NCBI GenBank assembly: GCA_013115135.1
Contig: JABANP010000376.1
Coordinates: forward strand, 1-53,227
Direction of reading: 5' to 3'
Length of the DNA stretch: 53,227 nt
Source of the DNA: Perkinsus olseni
Lineage: Eukaryota > Perkinsozoa > Perkinsida > Perkinsidae
Shown piece after piece: positions 20,772-32,594 of this stretch (position 1 is its first letter; every line of letters begins with the position of its first letter). The notes under the pieces are model-generated. The model worked only from the letters and a program-made list of their open reading frames with translations, made no database searches and was not told the DNA's origin. Position numbers and translations under genes: made by a program.

Positions 20772-23369
20772 GTGCAGCACCCCTCCGACCGGGCGGGTGA
20801 TAGCCAGTATAGGGGTATAGCTGCGGGCTCAGTCGCTGCCTGAGCCCTGGTAGGAACCGACTCGGTTCAACGGTTGGAGTCCAACCGTTGGACTTCAACC
20901 GAGAGATAGTACATTACACCGCACAGAGTGCTATAGGTGGGAAGCCCCCCCCAGAGACCTCCCAGCTGCCACCAGTAGGATGCTTTATATCCCGACATCC
21001 CTAGCGCCGCAAGGCTAGCGGGATGACGGCCACATCTTCCTCATGTACTTCAACCATGTGCGAACACTGTGGTTTGATGCCAACAGTCGCGTCATATCGT
21101 ATGGATTATCCAGGGCGCCTTTACCCAGGCAAGTCTCCCTCCACCTCCGCCAGCGGGAGCACTGGTGTAGATGTATGGAAGATTCCCTACTCCTGCCACA
21201 GTAGCGGCATTCTGGCATCCCACCATCCAATCTGGATAAGTGGGCCCTCAGACAGCCGTGTCCCGTTAAAGCCTCGGAGATCAGTCTTCGGTCATTCATT
21301 GATACGGCCACCACGCGGAGGCGCCTGCACTGGCGCCGGTCGAGCATCACGCCTGTCTTCTTGATGTACGTCAGCTGCCGAGCCTTGCGCCATCGCCATT
21401 CTTCTTCTTCTCTGAACTTCGCTTTGACCTGACGGACAGTGTAAGATTCTGGAATGCCAACACCTGTTATATCCTTTCTCTTTCCGCTTAATCTTGCCAG
21501 GGTGTCTGCAATTTCATTACCGCTGATACCCGTATGAGCTCTTGTCCACTGAACGACCAGATCGCACGACACAGCAGCGCGTTCGACAGCCCTGCGGGCA
21601 TTCCTTACCGATGTACTCTCGAGCTTACATTGACCGGTCACTGCTCGTATGGCAGCCTGACTGTCACTATAGATAACCGCCTGCCTCAGGGGGTTGTCCT
21701 GGGTAGAAGTCAACCTATTGGCTGCAGCCTCGATCCCTCGAAGCTCGCCTTGCGTAACGGTGGCGTGATCCGGTAACCTCGTATACGAGAACCACACTAC
21801 CGCATTTTCTCTACCGGATGGCGTCAGCTCGACGGCGCCCGATCCGGTGCGCCCAGTTAGACCCCACCCTCCGATTTTACTACCATCGCAGAATATGTGC
21901 CTCTTAGCAGAAGAGAGGTTATCTACCTGACCATCACTTATGACTGCGAGTGGGCCGTGTCGCCTCGCACGGTTCGCTGGATATGAAACGTCTAGATTCA
22001 TATCTTTTGGGTTCCGTATCACCGTGCCCAACGCCCCCCAGCGGCCAAGGGCCTTGGTCTCAACCTTACTGATGTCCCAGTCCCGGTGGAGCCATTGCTT
22101 GGAAGCGCGTACGCGGACAGATTCGGAAATCGGTTTCAGCCCGCTGATTCGGTACATGACTGATGTCGGTGTGCTTTTCAGCGCTCCCCACATCAGCCGC
22201 CCCATGAAAGCCTGAAGCTGTATACATTTTTTCTCGAACCACTCTTTCCCCGCGACGGTGCCCCAGATTGGAGCGCCGAACGTCAGACGAGGGGTCATCA
22301 CTGAGTTCCAGATCCAACGGAGCTGCTGTGAGCCAAGGCCCCAGCGGCGTCCCACGAGAGAGCGCAGCCTGATGGCAAGCTTGCGTATCCGGGCTACGCT
22401 CTCAGTAACGTTTGTGTTCCAGCTCAGCTTTTGATCGAGCCATAGTCCTAGAAACTTGATGCACTTCTTGACCGATCCTGCCAGCGCGGCATGTCCCCTG
22501 TCGCGCAGGGCTGACTGAACTTCGTCAGCCCAGGCGTCCACCCAGATCTCATTTTTCTCTTCCGAGAGGGTTAGGTCTACGGACCTAGCCCAGGTATCCG
22601 TTACTTCCCATACACGTATGACCGTGTTCACAAGGCTAAGTAGGCCAGGGGCCCTCAGAGCTATTGCCGAGTCGTCAGCGTATATCACTGGTTTGATAAT
22701 GATCCCGTGGCGTGGATCATTCAGGGCAATCAGTTTCTCTCCTAGTTCGATAGTGCTGTAGCTATACAGCCTTGGCGAAAGAATAGAGCCCTGTTGGATC
22801 CCCTTTACGGAGTATCGTCGGACTCCTCCTAAGCTCGACCATTGCCCACTGAGGAACGAGCGTACCAATTCCGCAAAACCAAAGTTGGCTAAACGGCCAA
22901 CGGCTCCACGAATCGAGTCGTGGCTAATGGAGTTAAACGCCGCCACCGCATCAAACGCCGCGACGGCCCTCAGCCCTAGGTTCCCAGGATTGCTTTCTAG
23001 AGCACTTGAGAGATGTTTCCATGCTGTGTCCGTAGACCTATTGGATGCGAATCCATGCAGAAAGGGAGGGAGGACGCCTATGCAGCGCTCCAGCCGCCCG
23101 CTCATCACTGCTTCACAGACTTTCGCAAGTGTCAGCGAAAGAGACACGGGTCTAAATTTTGACCAACCCGCTCGGTTTCCTTTCTTCCTCAGCAGGATGA
23201 CCTCAGCGCCTTGGAAGCACCTTGGGAAATATTGGAATCGGAGGATCGCTGTCATGAGCGTGCTCCAAGCGGCAGCCCAACGGCCGTTACATCTCCAAGC
23301 TACGCGGATGTGTTCGTATGCGACGTCGTCAGATCCAGATGCTCGGCCTTCGGGACGAGCAGCTACAGC
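20748..23369 (-). mobile_element. 5'-truncated non-LTR retrotransposon (RT + RNase H)
   Basis: The element reads on the minus strand. Its right edge (23369) is the truncated 5' end, entering directly at the start of the RT domain (GSDDVAYEHIRVAW). Its left edge is a 3' tail seen on the plus strand as (TTC)n at 20747-20771, i.e. (GAA)n in element sense. An 11-bp duplication flanks it. Missing are ORF1, the endonuclease and the N-terminal part of ORF2, as expected of incomplete reverse transcription. The open frame and clean duplication suggest a recent insertion. The RNase H domain suggests the I/Jockey-like branch of LINEs; the clade is inference. Confidence 0.92.
21015..23369 (-). CDS. Retrotransposon ORF2 fragment: reverse transcriptase, RNase H, CCHC end
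   Basis: The frame is open from the truncated edge to the stop at 21015 (about 785 codons; first Met at 23255). In order: RT fingers/palm with FRPVSLSLTLAKVCEA, QQGSILSPRLY and the catalytic YADDSA; a thumb/connection region; an RNase H domain with FCDGSK, a conserved Glu in QGELRGIEAA, YSDSQAA and the RAHTGISGNEIADTLA block, giving an intact D-E-D-D set; and a C-terminal zinc knuckle CRYCGRSRESSIHLHQC (C-x2-C-x8-H-x4-C). No frameshift or stop interrupts it, yet it lacks an endonuclease and a natural start, so it cannot move on its own. Confidence 0.93.
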   Translation of the reverse strand, partial: AVAARPEGRASGSDDVAYEHIRVAWRCNGRWAAAWSTLMTAILRFQYFPRCFQGAEVILLRKKGNRAGWSKFRPVSLSLTLAKVCEAVMSGRLERCIGVLPPFLHGFASNRSTDTAWKHLSSALESNPGNLGLRAVAAFDAVAAFNSISHDSIRGAVGRLANFGFAELVRSFLSGQWSSLGGVRRYSVKGIQQGSILSPRLYSYSTIELGEKLIALNDPRHGIIIKPVIYADDSAIALRAPGLLSLVNTVIRVWEVTDTWARSVDLTLSEEKNEIWVDAWADEVQSALRDRGHAALAGSVKKCIKFLGLWLDQKLSWNTNVTESVARIRKLAIRLRSLVGRRWGLGSQQLRWIWNSVMTPRLTFGAPIWGTVAGKEWFEKKCIQLQAFMGRLMWGALKSTPTSVMYRISGLKPISESVRVRASKQWLHRDWDISKVETKALGRWGALGTVIRNPKDMNLDVSYPANRARRHGPLAVISDGQVDNLSSAKRHIFCDGSKIGGWGLTGRTGSGAVELTPSGRENAVVWFSYTRLPDHATVTQGELRGIEAAANRLTSTQDNPLRQAVIYSDSQAAIRAVTGQCKLESTSVRNARRAVERAAVSCDLVVQWTRAHTGISGNEIADTLARLSGKRKDITGVGIPESYTVRQVKAKFREEEEWRWRKARQLTYIKKTGVMLDRRQCRRLRVVAVSMNDRRLISEALTGHGCLRAHLSRLDGGMPECRYCGRSRESSIHLHQCSRWRRWRETCLGKGALDNPYDMTRLLASNHSVRTWLKYMRKMWPSSR

Positions 23370-23380
23370 AATTAGTAATT
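23370..23380 (+). repeat. Target-site duplication, right copy
   Basis: Exact second copy of AATTAGTAATT at the 5'-truncated end of the element. Confidence 0.85.
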
Positions 23381-24060
23381 ACTGATTACACTGATCACGC
23401 ACATTCATCGGAGCTAGTCTAACTAAGCCGTACTGTCGGCGTTGGACTTCAGACTCACTCACACGCACACACTGACCATAGAGCTCGGCTTCTCATTTTC
23501 CGGTTGAGCTGGTGCGGCCTCATGAGTATCCTGAAACCAAGGTCGTCCCGGACCTTTCGTACCAGCCAGAACTGAGAGCACAGGTCTCTTCTTGCGTGAG
23601 AGCAGCATTGCCCGGTCTGTATTGGAGTGCTGTATTTCACTGAGGTAAGGTTCATACCGCGGTACAGCGTAAAAGAAGACAACTTGCTATCTAACCTTGT
23701 ATACGAATCAGTGAGCGGTGCCTCGTTGAAGCAGCTTCAGCGTGAGGCTCTACTGTGACATGCTACGCATCCCACATGCACACCTGCTAGCCTTTTCTTA
23801 GGTTAGGCCTTCTTCTGTACGGCACACCCTCCGGTACACGCGTGTTTCTGGCTAGCGGGAAAGGGCAAGTGAAACTAAGTAAGCCCGCTACTTCTGTTGG
23901 TGTCGTGCTCCCTCCAGCGCATTAACCACAACCAAGCTATCCCACAGGAGAAACGGGATTAGGATTTCGAGAACCAATACTAAAAACCTCGTGTGCCTCG
24001 GTAAGAATGGCCACCTGTAGTTGAAGTGGGGAACGGCCTAACCTAGAAAAGGGGAACGGC
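23381..24060. other. Intergenic, no supported gene
   Basis: Only a 75-codon minus-strand ORF (23455-23682) without domain or splice support. Confidence 0.35.
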
Positions 24061-24450
24061 CACCATACGGAACTGCTCTCCACACATGTATCCATTCAAG
24101 TAGGGCACAACTCGGGGGTGAGCGTCCTTCCAATCGAACCGATAAAGGCCTCGGGCTTTCCACCCACAGGGCCTGGCTTACACAGTCTTCCAAATAATCT
24201 TAGAATACAGTACGCCCAATCTAGAGAATGTAAAACTGTATGCGGTTTTTCTCGCCGCTAACTCCAACTTGGACGAGTTGCGAGACGAAATATATAGTGA
24301 TACTTTGTAGTACCCTAGTGGATGTAATCTCAAAGTTTCAGGCCGCAGCCCTTAATGGGTGCCGAGATCTCGGGAGGTCCCTCGATAAATGTGCAAAATA
24401 GTCTCGGAATACACGGCTTAGAATTCATGTGGAAATCCCAGTTTTTACTA
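24061..24450 (-). pseudogene. Diverged copy of the 19.6-kb secreted-protein gene
   Basis: Base-level similarity to the 19.58-19.95-kb region is visible: ACTGCTCTCCACACATG near 24070, the GTGAGCGTCCTTCCAAT block, the GGCCTGGCTTACA..TCTTCC block and a final stretch near 24370-24445 resembling the part encoding the signal-peptide side. No long frame survives, so this looks like a decayed paralogue. Similarity was judged by eye only. Confidence 0.45.
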
Positions 24451-24870
24451 GGTAAGCACTTCAACTATTAATCCTCCGGTTCATTGCAGCGCACCGAAAG
24501 AAAGAGCGTCTTTCCAATAGCTATCAAACTATATTTCACCACTTTCACTTCTTCACTGCTAGGATGTATTTGTTAGCGTCGTAATCAGCGTGGTGACATT
24601 GGCAACAGATGCCCTCAGGAGCGCCAAAGAGCCTCTATGATAAGTAAGTGGATAATATCCGACTTACTCTTGGTCTCGGACCCCTTCTTGCATTCGCCTG
24701 GCTCCGGCATTCAGATCAGAATCTGATGATCATAGATTCTCTCCCCTCACAACCAATTGCGGTCCATGTTTCTGATTTCTCCGTTAAAGGAGCTGTTGTG
24801 TGACCGCCGGAGAGGTCTGCTTCGTGCGATTCACGGGCGTACTGTGAGCTCGATGTTCCGAAGTATTGTT

Positions 24871-27800
24871 ATGTCATCCGCGTCGATAGACAAAAGGATA
24901 GGATATGTCTTCGACTCTCTCATGGAAGCGCACCGGGGTGGCATGGGCCATCCCGAACGCCCCAGCAGGATCCGATCGATTCATCAAAGGCTCGGGGAAA
25001 GGGGGCTGTTGGAGAGGGTCAAGAATGTAGCGGGAAGGTGAGGTCCCGGGGTTGGGAGGCGGCGACGAAGATTCCGGGCTTCGGGTTGATGAAGGGATGA
25101 GCGGTGCTTTTCGGGCGTTGCGGAGTCCCGCTCATCGAAGTCGAAGCACGTTATCCATAGAGCTAAATTCTCGCTCTGTAGGCCGGCCACTGACGAAGAG
25201 CTATTTCTGGTCCATCCGCAAGTCCATGTCGATCGAGTAATGCAATTTGAGGAAGAGGGCGTGCTGAAGTCGGCTCTGGATGGAGGGGAAGACTCTGAAG
25301 GTGAATCTCCCAACAGCCCTGTTATATCTTGCTAGCTTATATTGTATTGCTCCGCACATTACGTAGCTAGTATAAAGAGTAGTTAAAAGAACTTCTATAT
25401 TAACCTTATCCCCATAACCAGTCTCCTGTCTCCATATACTATTCATTGATGTTTATTTAGGATGTATTTGTGATGACAATGATAGTTAGATAATCTTCAT
25501 GTTTGGATTGATACCTATTTGTTCATCATGTCTTGTCATCGGTTCTGGCGTGTTCTACTGAAACCGTGAAATTCGGTTGTACGCCACAGTGTGCATCAGC
25601 TGACTGGATTTCGACGTGAGTGTGTTTGAATAGTGAACCCGAACTCAGGCCCGTACAACCCGTCGACTGAAGACGAAGGCGAAGAGAATTATGTAGTAAC
25701 TGCTCGCCCTGAGAAGAGCTACATCTTCCCCTTCGGAGCTGATACATATGTGTGCAAAGAGAGCCCAATGGCTGCAAAACTATCTGCTGGTAGGATGAGG
25801 TCTTCGTTGAGGGGCGGCTGATCGAGAATTTACTAATACTGTGCGCAACGAATCGTTTTGAAAATCGCAAAAAAATTAGATTACTCTGCCAGCAGTACGT
25901 ATTAAGATACATGACGTGGATACGATATGTATAGCTCCTGCCTCGGGGCTACCAATGTGCTGTCTGGAGCATCAGATTCATCAACTACGTTAAGGGCTCC
26001 GTAGCCAGAAATGACGTTTTCATCAGTGGCATCATAAGTACAGATGCCTTTTGCTGCTGTCTGAACTATTTCGGGCAGGGGAGGGGGTCTCATGCAGCTG
26101 GTCTCTCACCATTGCAATACCCGAATCGAATCTTTAAGTCAGTTGTCGTGCTACGGAATTCTGTAGTGACACTCGCTTCCCTTTACTGCCGGCGGAAGTC
26201 TGCCGCTACGCAGTCTCTGAGAATAAGCCGCCCTATCCATCGGGCTACCCGACGACTTCTCCCGTTCGGATGCTCATCATTGTGCTTTATAGGTTGTGTG
26301 CTGTCCCTTATAGAGGAGATCATGGACGAGGACTCTCCGGTCGATCGAGGCTTCGCCTGCGTCCGGCCACCCGGTCATCATGCTACGACCTCAGAGGCGA
26401 TGGGGTAAACAGCTGACGAGCCTCAGCTGGCCACAGCCGGGCTGTGTAGATTCTGTCTTTTCAACAATGTGGCCATCGCAGCGGAGGCCCTTCGGCAGCG
26501 ATACGGTCTTCAACGTGTTGCTGTCGTTGATTGGGACGTACACCACGGGAATGGCACGTGCGAAATATTCGCGGAGGATCCGACAGTGTTGGTCATCTCG
26601 GTGAGTTGTGGTAGTTCGGCGAATTATGGTACGCGTGGATAGTGGAAAGACTTTGCTTGATGAGAAGAGCTCGTTGAGTGCGGGTTAAGATTCGCTTTGC
26701 GCCCACTCCTCCGGGCTGCTCGGGATCTCCACTCTCGGACTGTGTGGAATGCTTGAATAGGATAGCGGGCAGGGGCCTCGCTGGTTGGGAGGAGGAACGA
26801 GCACCGGATGAACTTGGCTACCTACTTGGCTCGTGGGCGCGTAACGCCTGCAGGGGGCTGCTCGCCTTTTGGTCTTACCCTCGAACTATGTGACTGTAAA
26901 CGGAACGCTAAAATTGCGGAATGCGCAACTTATCGCGATGGTCTCTCAAGTAGCTTTCGTTTCAGATACATCGTTTTGATGGTAGTTTGTATTACCCAGG
27001 AACCGGGAATTGGACCGAGATGGGGTCGGGGGACGCTGTGTGAGTGTGGGTGTCGATACTGTAAGGCTGACGTCTCCTTTCCTTTCAGGGGCTACAACTT
27101 GAACGTTCCGATAGATGGCACTTACGGAGACGAGGAGATGCAGTTTGCTTTTGACAAATTGGTAAGGTCGCGGTGGATGAGCGTGCGTCAGTCGCAGCGT
27201 CTAGGAGCGGCATCGGATGGAGTTACTCAGGTGTTACCCGCATTGAGTTCGTTCCGACCGGAGTTTATACTGGTGTCTTGCGGATTCGACGCATGCGTCA
27301 ACGACCCACTTGGTGAGCACTACGGGCGGTGCTGTGGTGGGGGATTGTGTTCTATCGAGATAATAGTACAGGAACGCTGTTCAGCGAGAACACCATTCTC
27401 AAGACATTTTTAGATCGATCTTTCTCTTCAATTGGGACGATTGAGTGTGAGAAACTTTCTCACCCTCCAACTTTCTCAGAGAAAGTTGGCCCAGTGAGAG
27501 CTACTATCTAGTGAATAGGAGTTTTCCTATTACTGTGGTGAAGAGTATCTACTCAGTGACTACTATTCAATACTCTGATTACAATGGCAAATGCGCGAAT
27601 AGTTTTTACTGTCCCTTCCGCGTTTGCCTGTCAAGACATTAGTATTTTCTAAAAGTATTGGTAGTAAAGTGGTCTATTACTATGTAGCATTACCTCTGTG
27701 AGTATAAGGCCGCCTAGGTACCTACTGTATCAGTTAGGATCTCCTGCTCTCAGGCGAGTGTGAAGTGACGCCGCAATGCTACGGCAGCCTCACACGTCAA

Positions 27801-28218
27801 CTTCTAGCGAGCTTCGATGACGGTCGTCCAGCGAGAGTCGCCCTCGTTTTGGAAGGAGGATACAATCTGGACAGCATCGCTGCTTCTGCGGAGGAATGCG
27901 TGTAAGGTTTCGCGTCGCTTTAAGTGCTAATTTAGAGGTTTCGTGAGCGCAACGAATAGATAATAAGAATAGATTGATAGAATATCAATATTGCGTGATA
28001 TTGGACAATTTAGCATTCCAATCATATTCAATATCAATCGTATTTTGGTTTTCAATTTTTGAATATCTTTGCAGCGAACAGGCTGATGGCTGGCAATAAG
28101 CGGTGGTCCTCGGGGAACTGGGTGGCCCCAGCGTGTTACAATATCACATCTGCTTGTCACCCTTAGGCGAGCATTGCTAGAGACGGGAGAGGCTGAAGAA
28201 ACGGAGCCGCTCGAGTAG
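24871..28218 (+). CDS. Class II histone deacetylase
   Basis: At least nine exons; fixed ones include 24871-25037, 25182-25300 and 25649-25789. Family motifs appear in order: GGMGHPERPSRI, RPATDEELFLVH, ADTYVCKES, the catalytic VRPPGHHA (tandem His), FCLFNNVAIAA, the zinc-binding VVDWDVHHGNGT, YYPGTGNWTEMG, GYNLNVPIDGTYGDEEMQ, LVSCGFDA and VLEGGYNL. Asp and His zinc ligands (DWDVHHGN, FDA) are intact, so activity on acetyl-lysine of histones or tubulin is expected. HDAC6/HDA1-like class II is closest by these motifs. The last exon gives RALLETGEAEETEPLE and a TAG at 28216-28218; the same frame stays open for 60+ codons afterwards. Introns here are longer (up to about 600 nt) and lack tRNA-like motifs. 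Confidence 0.93.
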
Positions 28219-29354
28219 GACGTCAACCGATGCTATAGGGCCAACCAGGCCTGTGTCAGGGCGATGGAGGGAAGCAGCCTGAACAGACTCCGCAGCGTGC
28301 CTCTGGGAGAACCGAAGTCTTCGCTCATCCGAACCCTTCATAACCTGACATCGTGTTTGTCGGCGTTACCTACCAATATGAACATCCCTGTCGTGCCGCT
28401 GCCCAGGAGGGTGAGTAACGAGAAGCCGTCGTTTGGAGCCTCGGCGTTGTCGTGAAATTTCCACCCAGGAACTCTGTAGATATTCTCTGAGTTTCTCGAT
28501 GCTTCATTGATAGCCGTGGGTTCAGTCCGCGAGTCTCGGGAGAAAGCAGTCACCATGACGAGGGGGTCATACGGCGTCACTGATATCGATTGATCGTCCG
28601 AGCGCTTCGAAGAACACATGACACCCGTAGCTTTTTCTCTCTGTGTTCATTGGCTTCAATGGGTATCGAAATTGCCGTCGACTTCCGACGGCTCATCAAC
28701 AGGTTTCTTTCGAAGTTTCTGGATTCGTCGTAAGCCCATTTTCGATGCTACATCTGATGTGTGTGGTGCCGTCAGTTGGACTGCTTCCAGGCTCCGCCTC
28801 GGATGCATCTTGTCGTCCGTGAATGCATTCGATCGAACTTACGGATTGTGTTGCGGGACCTTGTCATTGACAAGTTGTCAATAATGAAATTGAGAGGTTT
28901 TGTGTTAGACTTCTATCCATTTTCTTCCAGGCTGCTCAGAAGAGTCCCGGCAAGCGAACGCCGAACAGAAAAAGACGTAGCTCATCTTTTACGATCGACA
29001 GCCCACCCACAACACCCGGTAGGAGAGGAGCTTAGCGTAGCGAAGCTTTTTCCGTTTTTTCTCAATTTCCAAAACGTTTCTGAGCATGCTTTGTGCAGAA
29101 TTCACCTATGCGTTGCGTTTTAATAAGGAGAGCTGTCACTGTTGGTCTGAGGGTGTAGTTTTCGTGTTTTCTGTTGCAGATATGGTGGCAGAAAACTCCC
29201 AGGAAAACGCTGAGATATCTGCTCCTGGTAGGGACTCAGTTGCTCCAGTCAGCGACTGTTGTACGCGTCTTGCAGGTGCCGCCGAAGGAATTGTTGTCAG
29301 TGGTGGCGGCCATGATGGTGAGGGTTGTCACTAAGCGCTGTTGGTCTCGAGTTT
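28219..29354 (+). other. Possible extra exon(s), otherwise unresolved
   Basis: 28219-28414 continues the HDAC frame beyond the TAG and also offers an ATG at 28264 (MEGSSLNRLRSVPLGEPK...), ending at a plausible GTGAGT donor near 28412. It could be a C-terminal HDAC extension after a readthrough or mis-called stop, or the first exon of the inositol kinase gene downstream. The remaining sequence to 29354 has only short, conflicting ORFs on both strands. Confidence 0.35.
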
Positions 29355-30693
29355 ATGGCAGAGGCGTTGCTGTTGCAGGTGGGATTGCACGAGACCCAGA
29401 AAGGGAGGGCTTCATCACTAAGAAAACCAAGGCAAAAGGAGGCTGAGGTAGATCGAGCCGCGGTGACAGAGTTCTTCTGGGTCTGTCTTATGAATAGGCG
29501 GCAGTGTCGTGCTGTGCTCGCTGCCTATTATCCATTAATACTGGTCACTTTCCCTCAGTTCTACTCGCTACTCTTCTCAATCCCCACTGACCACTCACTT
29601 GTGTCACCACATATCACCGAGCGGCAGGAGCGTCTACTGGAGAAACTAAAGCCCCTGGTCCCTACCTGCGTCAACGTTGAGCGATTATCAGACGTGAAAG
29701 AAGAGCGCGTAGTAGATAGGCGGTATGGTTGTGAGGAGAGTTGGCGCGGTTATTAGGTATCGTATTTGGCTCGAAGACCTGACTCACGGCATGAAGGAGC
29801 CTTGTGTGATGGACGTAAAACTCGGTGATAAATATTGGGAAAATGGCTATACTGGTGCCAAAGTAAAACGCGACCGCTGGTCGTCGCCGGACCTTTCTGT
29901 CTCAGTTGCAAGAGAAATTGGATAAAGTCAGGGATAGTAGCGCAGGAGAGCTCGCTGTTCGTTTGACAGCTCTTTGTAAGACTGAACCGGCTCTCTTATA
30001 TGATGCCGGTATCCGAGGCTGGCAGTGATTCAGTGACTCTCCAGTTGACGGAATGACCTCGATGGCGTTGGTGTACAGGTACGAATGGAGCCGCCACTGG
30101 TCCGAGTGGTGGGCAGTGGAATCTGAGTAAAAAGGAATGTGCGGCTCTACGGACGCCATCTGAGATCATAACTGTGCGAGAGTGCATCAACACCCTGCCG
30201 AGTCAAGTGACCGACTTCTCAGATTCTACGACGGTTCTCATGGATGGATCGCGAGGGGCTAGGCCAGCAGGTACGAGGGCTGGAAGTGAAGGGCTGATTG
30301 GAGCGGTTCGGAGTCTCCTGGCTTCAGGGGCTTGATATAACAAAGAAGATACTCGACTGGTTTCGAGGAGTCGAACGGAGCGTTTGAGATCGTGTGCTCG
30401 TCCATCTTGCTGGCATTCGATGCTGCCGAAGAGAAGCCTAAGATGAGGGAAAAATTAATAGACTTTGCTCATGTCGATTACTCGGGTAAGCCGTGGCCGA
30501 CCGCCAGAAGCACTTTAACGAGTGGTCAGATGTCGTCCATCAGGCACAGTTGGTGATGCGGGAGTCGTCCGAGGTTTGCGGAATCTCGTGGACTACTGGC
30601 AGTGCGCCCGACAAGACTAAGTTTCTCCAGCTTTGTGATGATACTTGGTTTTTTTTCAAGAGGCACCAGTTTATGATACGGAGTGTGCTGTGA
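29355..30693 (+). CDS. Inositol polyphosphate kinase (IPK family)
   Basis: The IPK signature P-x3-D-x-K-x-G is present as PCVMDVKLG (about 29797-29823), preceded by IWLEDLTHGM. A following exon carries EKLDKVRDSSAGELAVRL, and SSILLAFD and the C-terminal metal-binding motif LIDFAHVDY lie near 30400-30480. The final exon joins in phase at 30485/30531 and stops at 30693. The upstream part (LLLQVGLHETQKG, FYSLLFSIP) matches the usual N-terminal Q-V-G-H region. These enzymes phosphorylate inositol phosphates (IPMK, IP3K or IP6K branches); the branch cannot be decided here. The true start is uncertain and several middle introns were placed only approximately. Confidence 0.85.
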
Positions 30694-30969
30694 CGTGTTA
30701 TATTCAAATTCTACTTGTTGAGTGATTGCCGACCAGCGGAGCCCTCCTCTGGGATGGGTTGAGACCGGGAGTAGCTTCTCGATGATGTCTTCAATAGAGA
30801 CTCTCTATCAGTGGTGGACACATGATCGAAGGATCACTCCCGTGATGGACTATCGCCGTGATTCATCGCCAATAGAGGTTCCTAATAGGGGCAGATAGTA
30901 ATACTAGTTAATACTAATAGTTTTGGAAATATTATATCCAAAACGGATAGTCCGAAGATCTGCTTTTCC

Positions 30970-31110
30970 ACTGGGGAAAAATGCTTTATTACTCCTGGAG
31001 AATCTACAGGTGGTACCATTTCAACTATGTCTCTGCCCGGGCCGTGTCCTACAACGCAGCTCGACAGGATTATATAGCTGAGGTAAGCTTGACCTCTGTG
31101 GATTCAGCCG
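30970..31110 (+). CDS. Isolated coding exon, unidentified gene
   Basis: An ATG near 30980 opens a frame rich in aromatic residues (MLYYSWRIYRWYHFNYV) that runs to a GTAAGC donor near 31083. Continuation was not found. Frames on both strands are open at 31131-31604 (157 codons on minus), and I could not decide which is real. Confidence 0.3.
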
Positions 31111-31932
31111 GGTAAGTATGCTCCAGCGTATCAGGGAATTCTCGACGAGGCTCTAATGTTGGCGGCTTGAATGATAGTGTCAGGTCTATAATAAAGCTGT
31201 TTTCTAACCCAATATGTCGGTAGTTGCGAATCCTGATTCTTAATTGGGTACCCGACGGGTACTACCCGTTGATCGAAGTTCCCGGGAACCGTCAGTCTGT
31301 CGTTTGAGTGGAGTTTACACTGTGGATGCTTGGGAAGGCAAATGATAGAGAAGCCGGTGAAGTACTTCGCTGGGCGAAGTTCACCCTCACTTTCTCGCCA
31401 GATGGGGGCAGCCAATTTGATAGACATGACGAGTGCTTCGAGACGAGAATGTTCGATCACCGGTTTGGTGACACCGAAGTTGGACTTCGGACGGGCTGTG
31501 TCTTCAAAAACTGAATGATGAACATGGGAATGGTTATCATGAAACCAATGAATGTGGTATCTTCGGGACTCGCGGCTAGGGATGCTTTCAAGGGAACCCC
31601 CCAATCCTGGACTTGATAGTGCACCCAGAGAGACGATTTTCGCTCAGCCTAGATGTGGCACTGTGCTCTATTGAAGCGAATATATTGTTCTGTATAGAGT
31701 GCACCGAGAACTCGTGACCCGAGCACGGGAAGAGTCTCCCATCACTGTGCTACTTAACTGATAACGTATACGCAGAATGGGATCTAGGCCCGGCGGAATT
31801 TACTGAACAGAAGGTGATAACGCTACTCGTTCGCGGTATCACTCAACGGTAGATTTTCTCTTCGAGTGCGGCTAATAAGCGGCAGCAGAGCTATTTTCTG
31901 CAAGCACCACGGCGGAGGGGGAGATGCACTGT

Positions 31933-32594
31933 TATGGCTGATGCCCAGCCAGGCCTGGAGGCCGTACAACTGTGCCAGTCGAGCATGGTGGTGGGTTGGG
32001 AGATAGGCTTGCGACTGAATTGTTGCTTGAGGATGCGGAGGGCTTCAGCGGCTTACAATACATCCCGGACTACGTCTTCTCCATATTCCGTGTCAACAGA
32101 GTAGCTCAGTAGAAGGAATATGTTGGTTACTAACGCTTGGTTAGCGTGGGTAGCTTCAAGCAGCATATTGAACGATATCATCGGACCTCTCCATCGTTAC
32201 AGGCCGGTACTCTCGACTTTATCCCCGCTGAGGGTGTGGTGCTAACCATGTCTGAGCCAGGCTGTCAGGCTGAGCCCAGTACTACTACTAGTACTCTTAC
32301 GGAGGAGTGATGATATTCTGCACTGCAAAGCTCATGCCCGTTTCGTCGCATATGATCTTGAGTTATCTGTCCACATTTGAGAACGCACCACGGCTCCAGT
32401 TCATCCCTGAAATCGTGGCTTTGGCGGTGCTACGATCATTAAACATCACTGTCATTTCTTGGAATTTCATCTTTCAATGCGTCGTGTCGTTCTTCGGTAA
32501 TTATTGCTGTGCTCAGGTGGAGGTGCCGGGTGTTTTTCGTTATCACGGCAGCAGCGGAATACGCAGGAAGTCACGGAAGTCATCTCTTCGTTGA
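31933..32594 (+). CDS. Unidentified multi-exon gene
   Basis: Coding-like blocks are MADAQPGLEAVQLCQSS (from 31934), LEDAEGFSGLQYIPDYVFSIF to about 32100, FKQHIERYHRTSP and LDFIPAEGVVLTMSEPG (about 32150-32310), and FIPEIVALAVLRSLNITVI (about 32400-32460). The last two faintly resemble the lower half of an OTU-type cysteine protease, but no Asp-x-x-Cys active-site motif was found, so no function is assigned. Confidence 0.35.

Noticed and set aside
22885..23385. 166-codon plus-strand ORF inside the retrotransposon
   Set aside because: Antisense shadow of the RT coding frame.
24125..24145. CCAATCGAACCGAT as an antisense T-arm
   Set aside because: Aligns with the paralogous 19.6-kb gene region and is inherited coding sequence, not an insertion.
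26995..27040. GGGAATTGGACCGAG as an antisense tRNA T-arm in an HDAC intron
   Set aside because: In the right frame it encodes the HDAC motif YYPGTGNWTEMGSG, so it is exon.
32060..32470. OTU deubiquitinase
   Set aside because: The late half faintly fits, but no DGxC catalytic motif or catalytic His was found.
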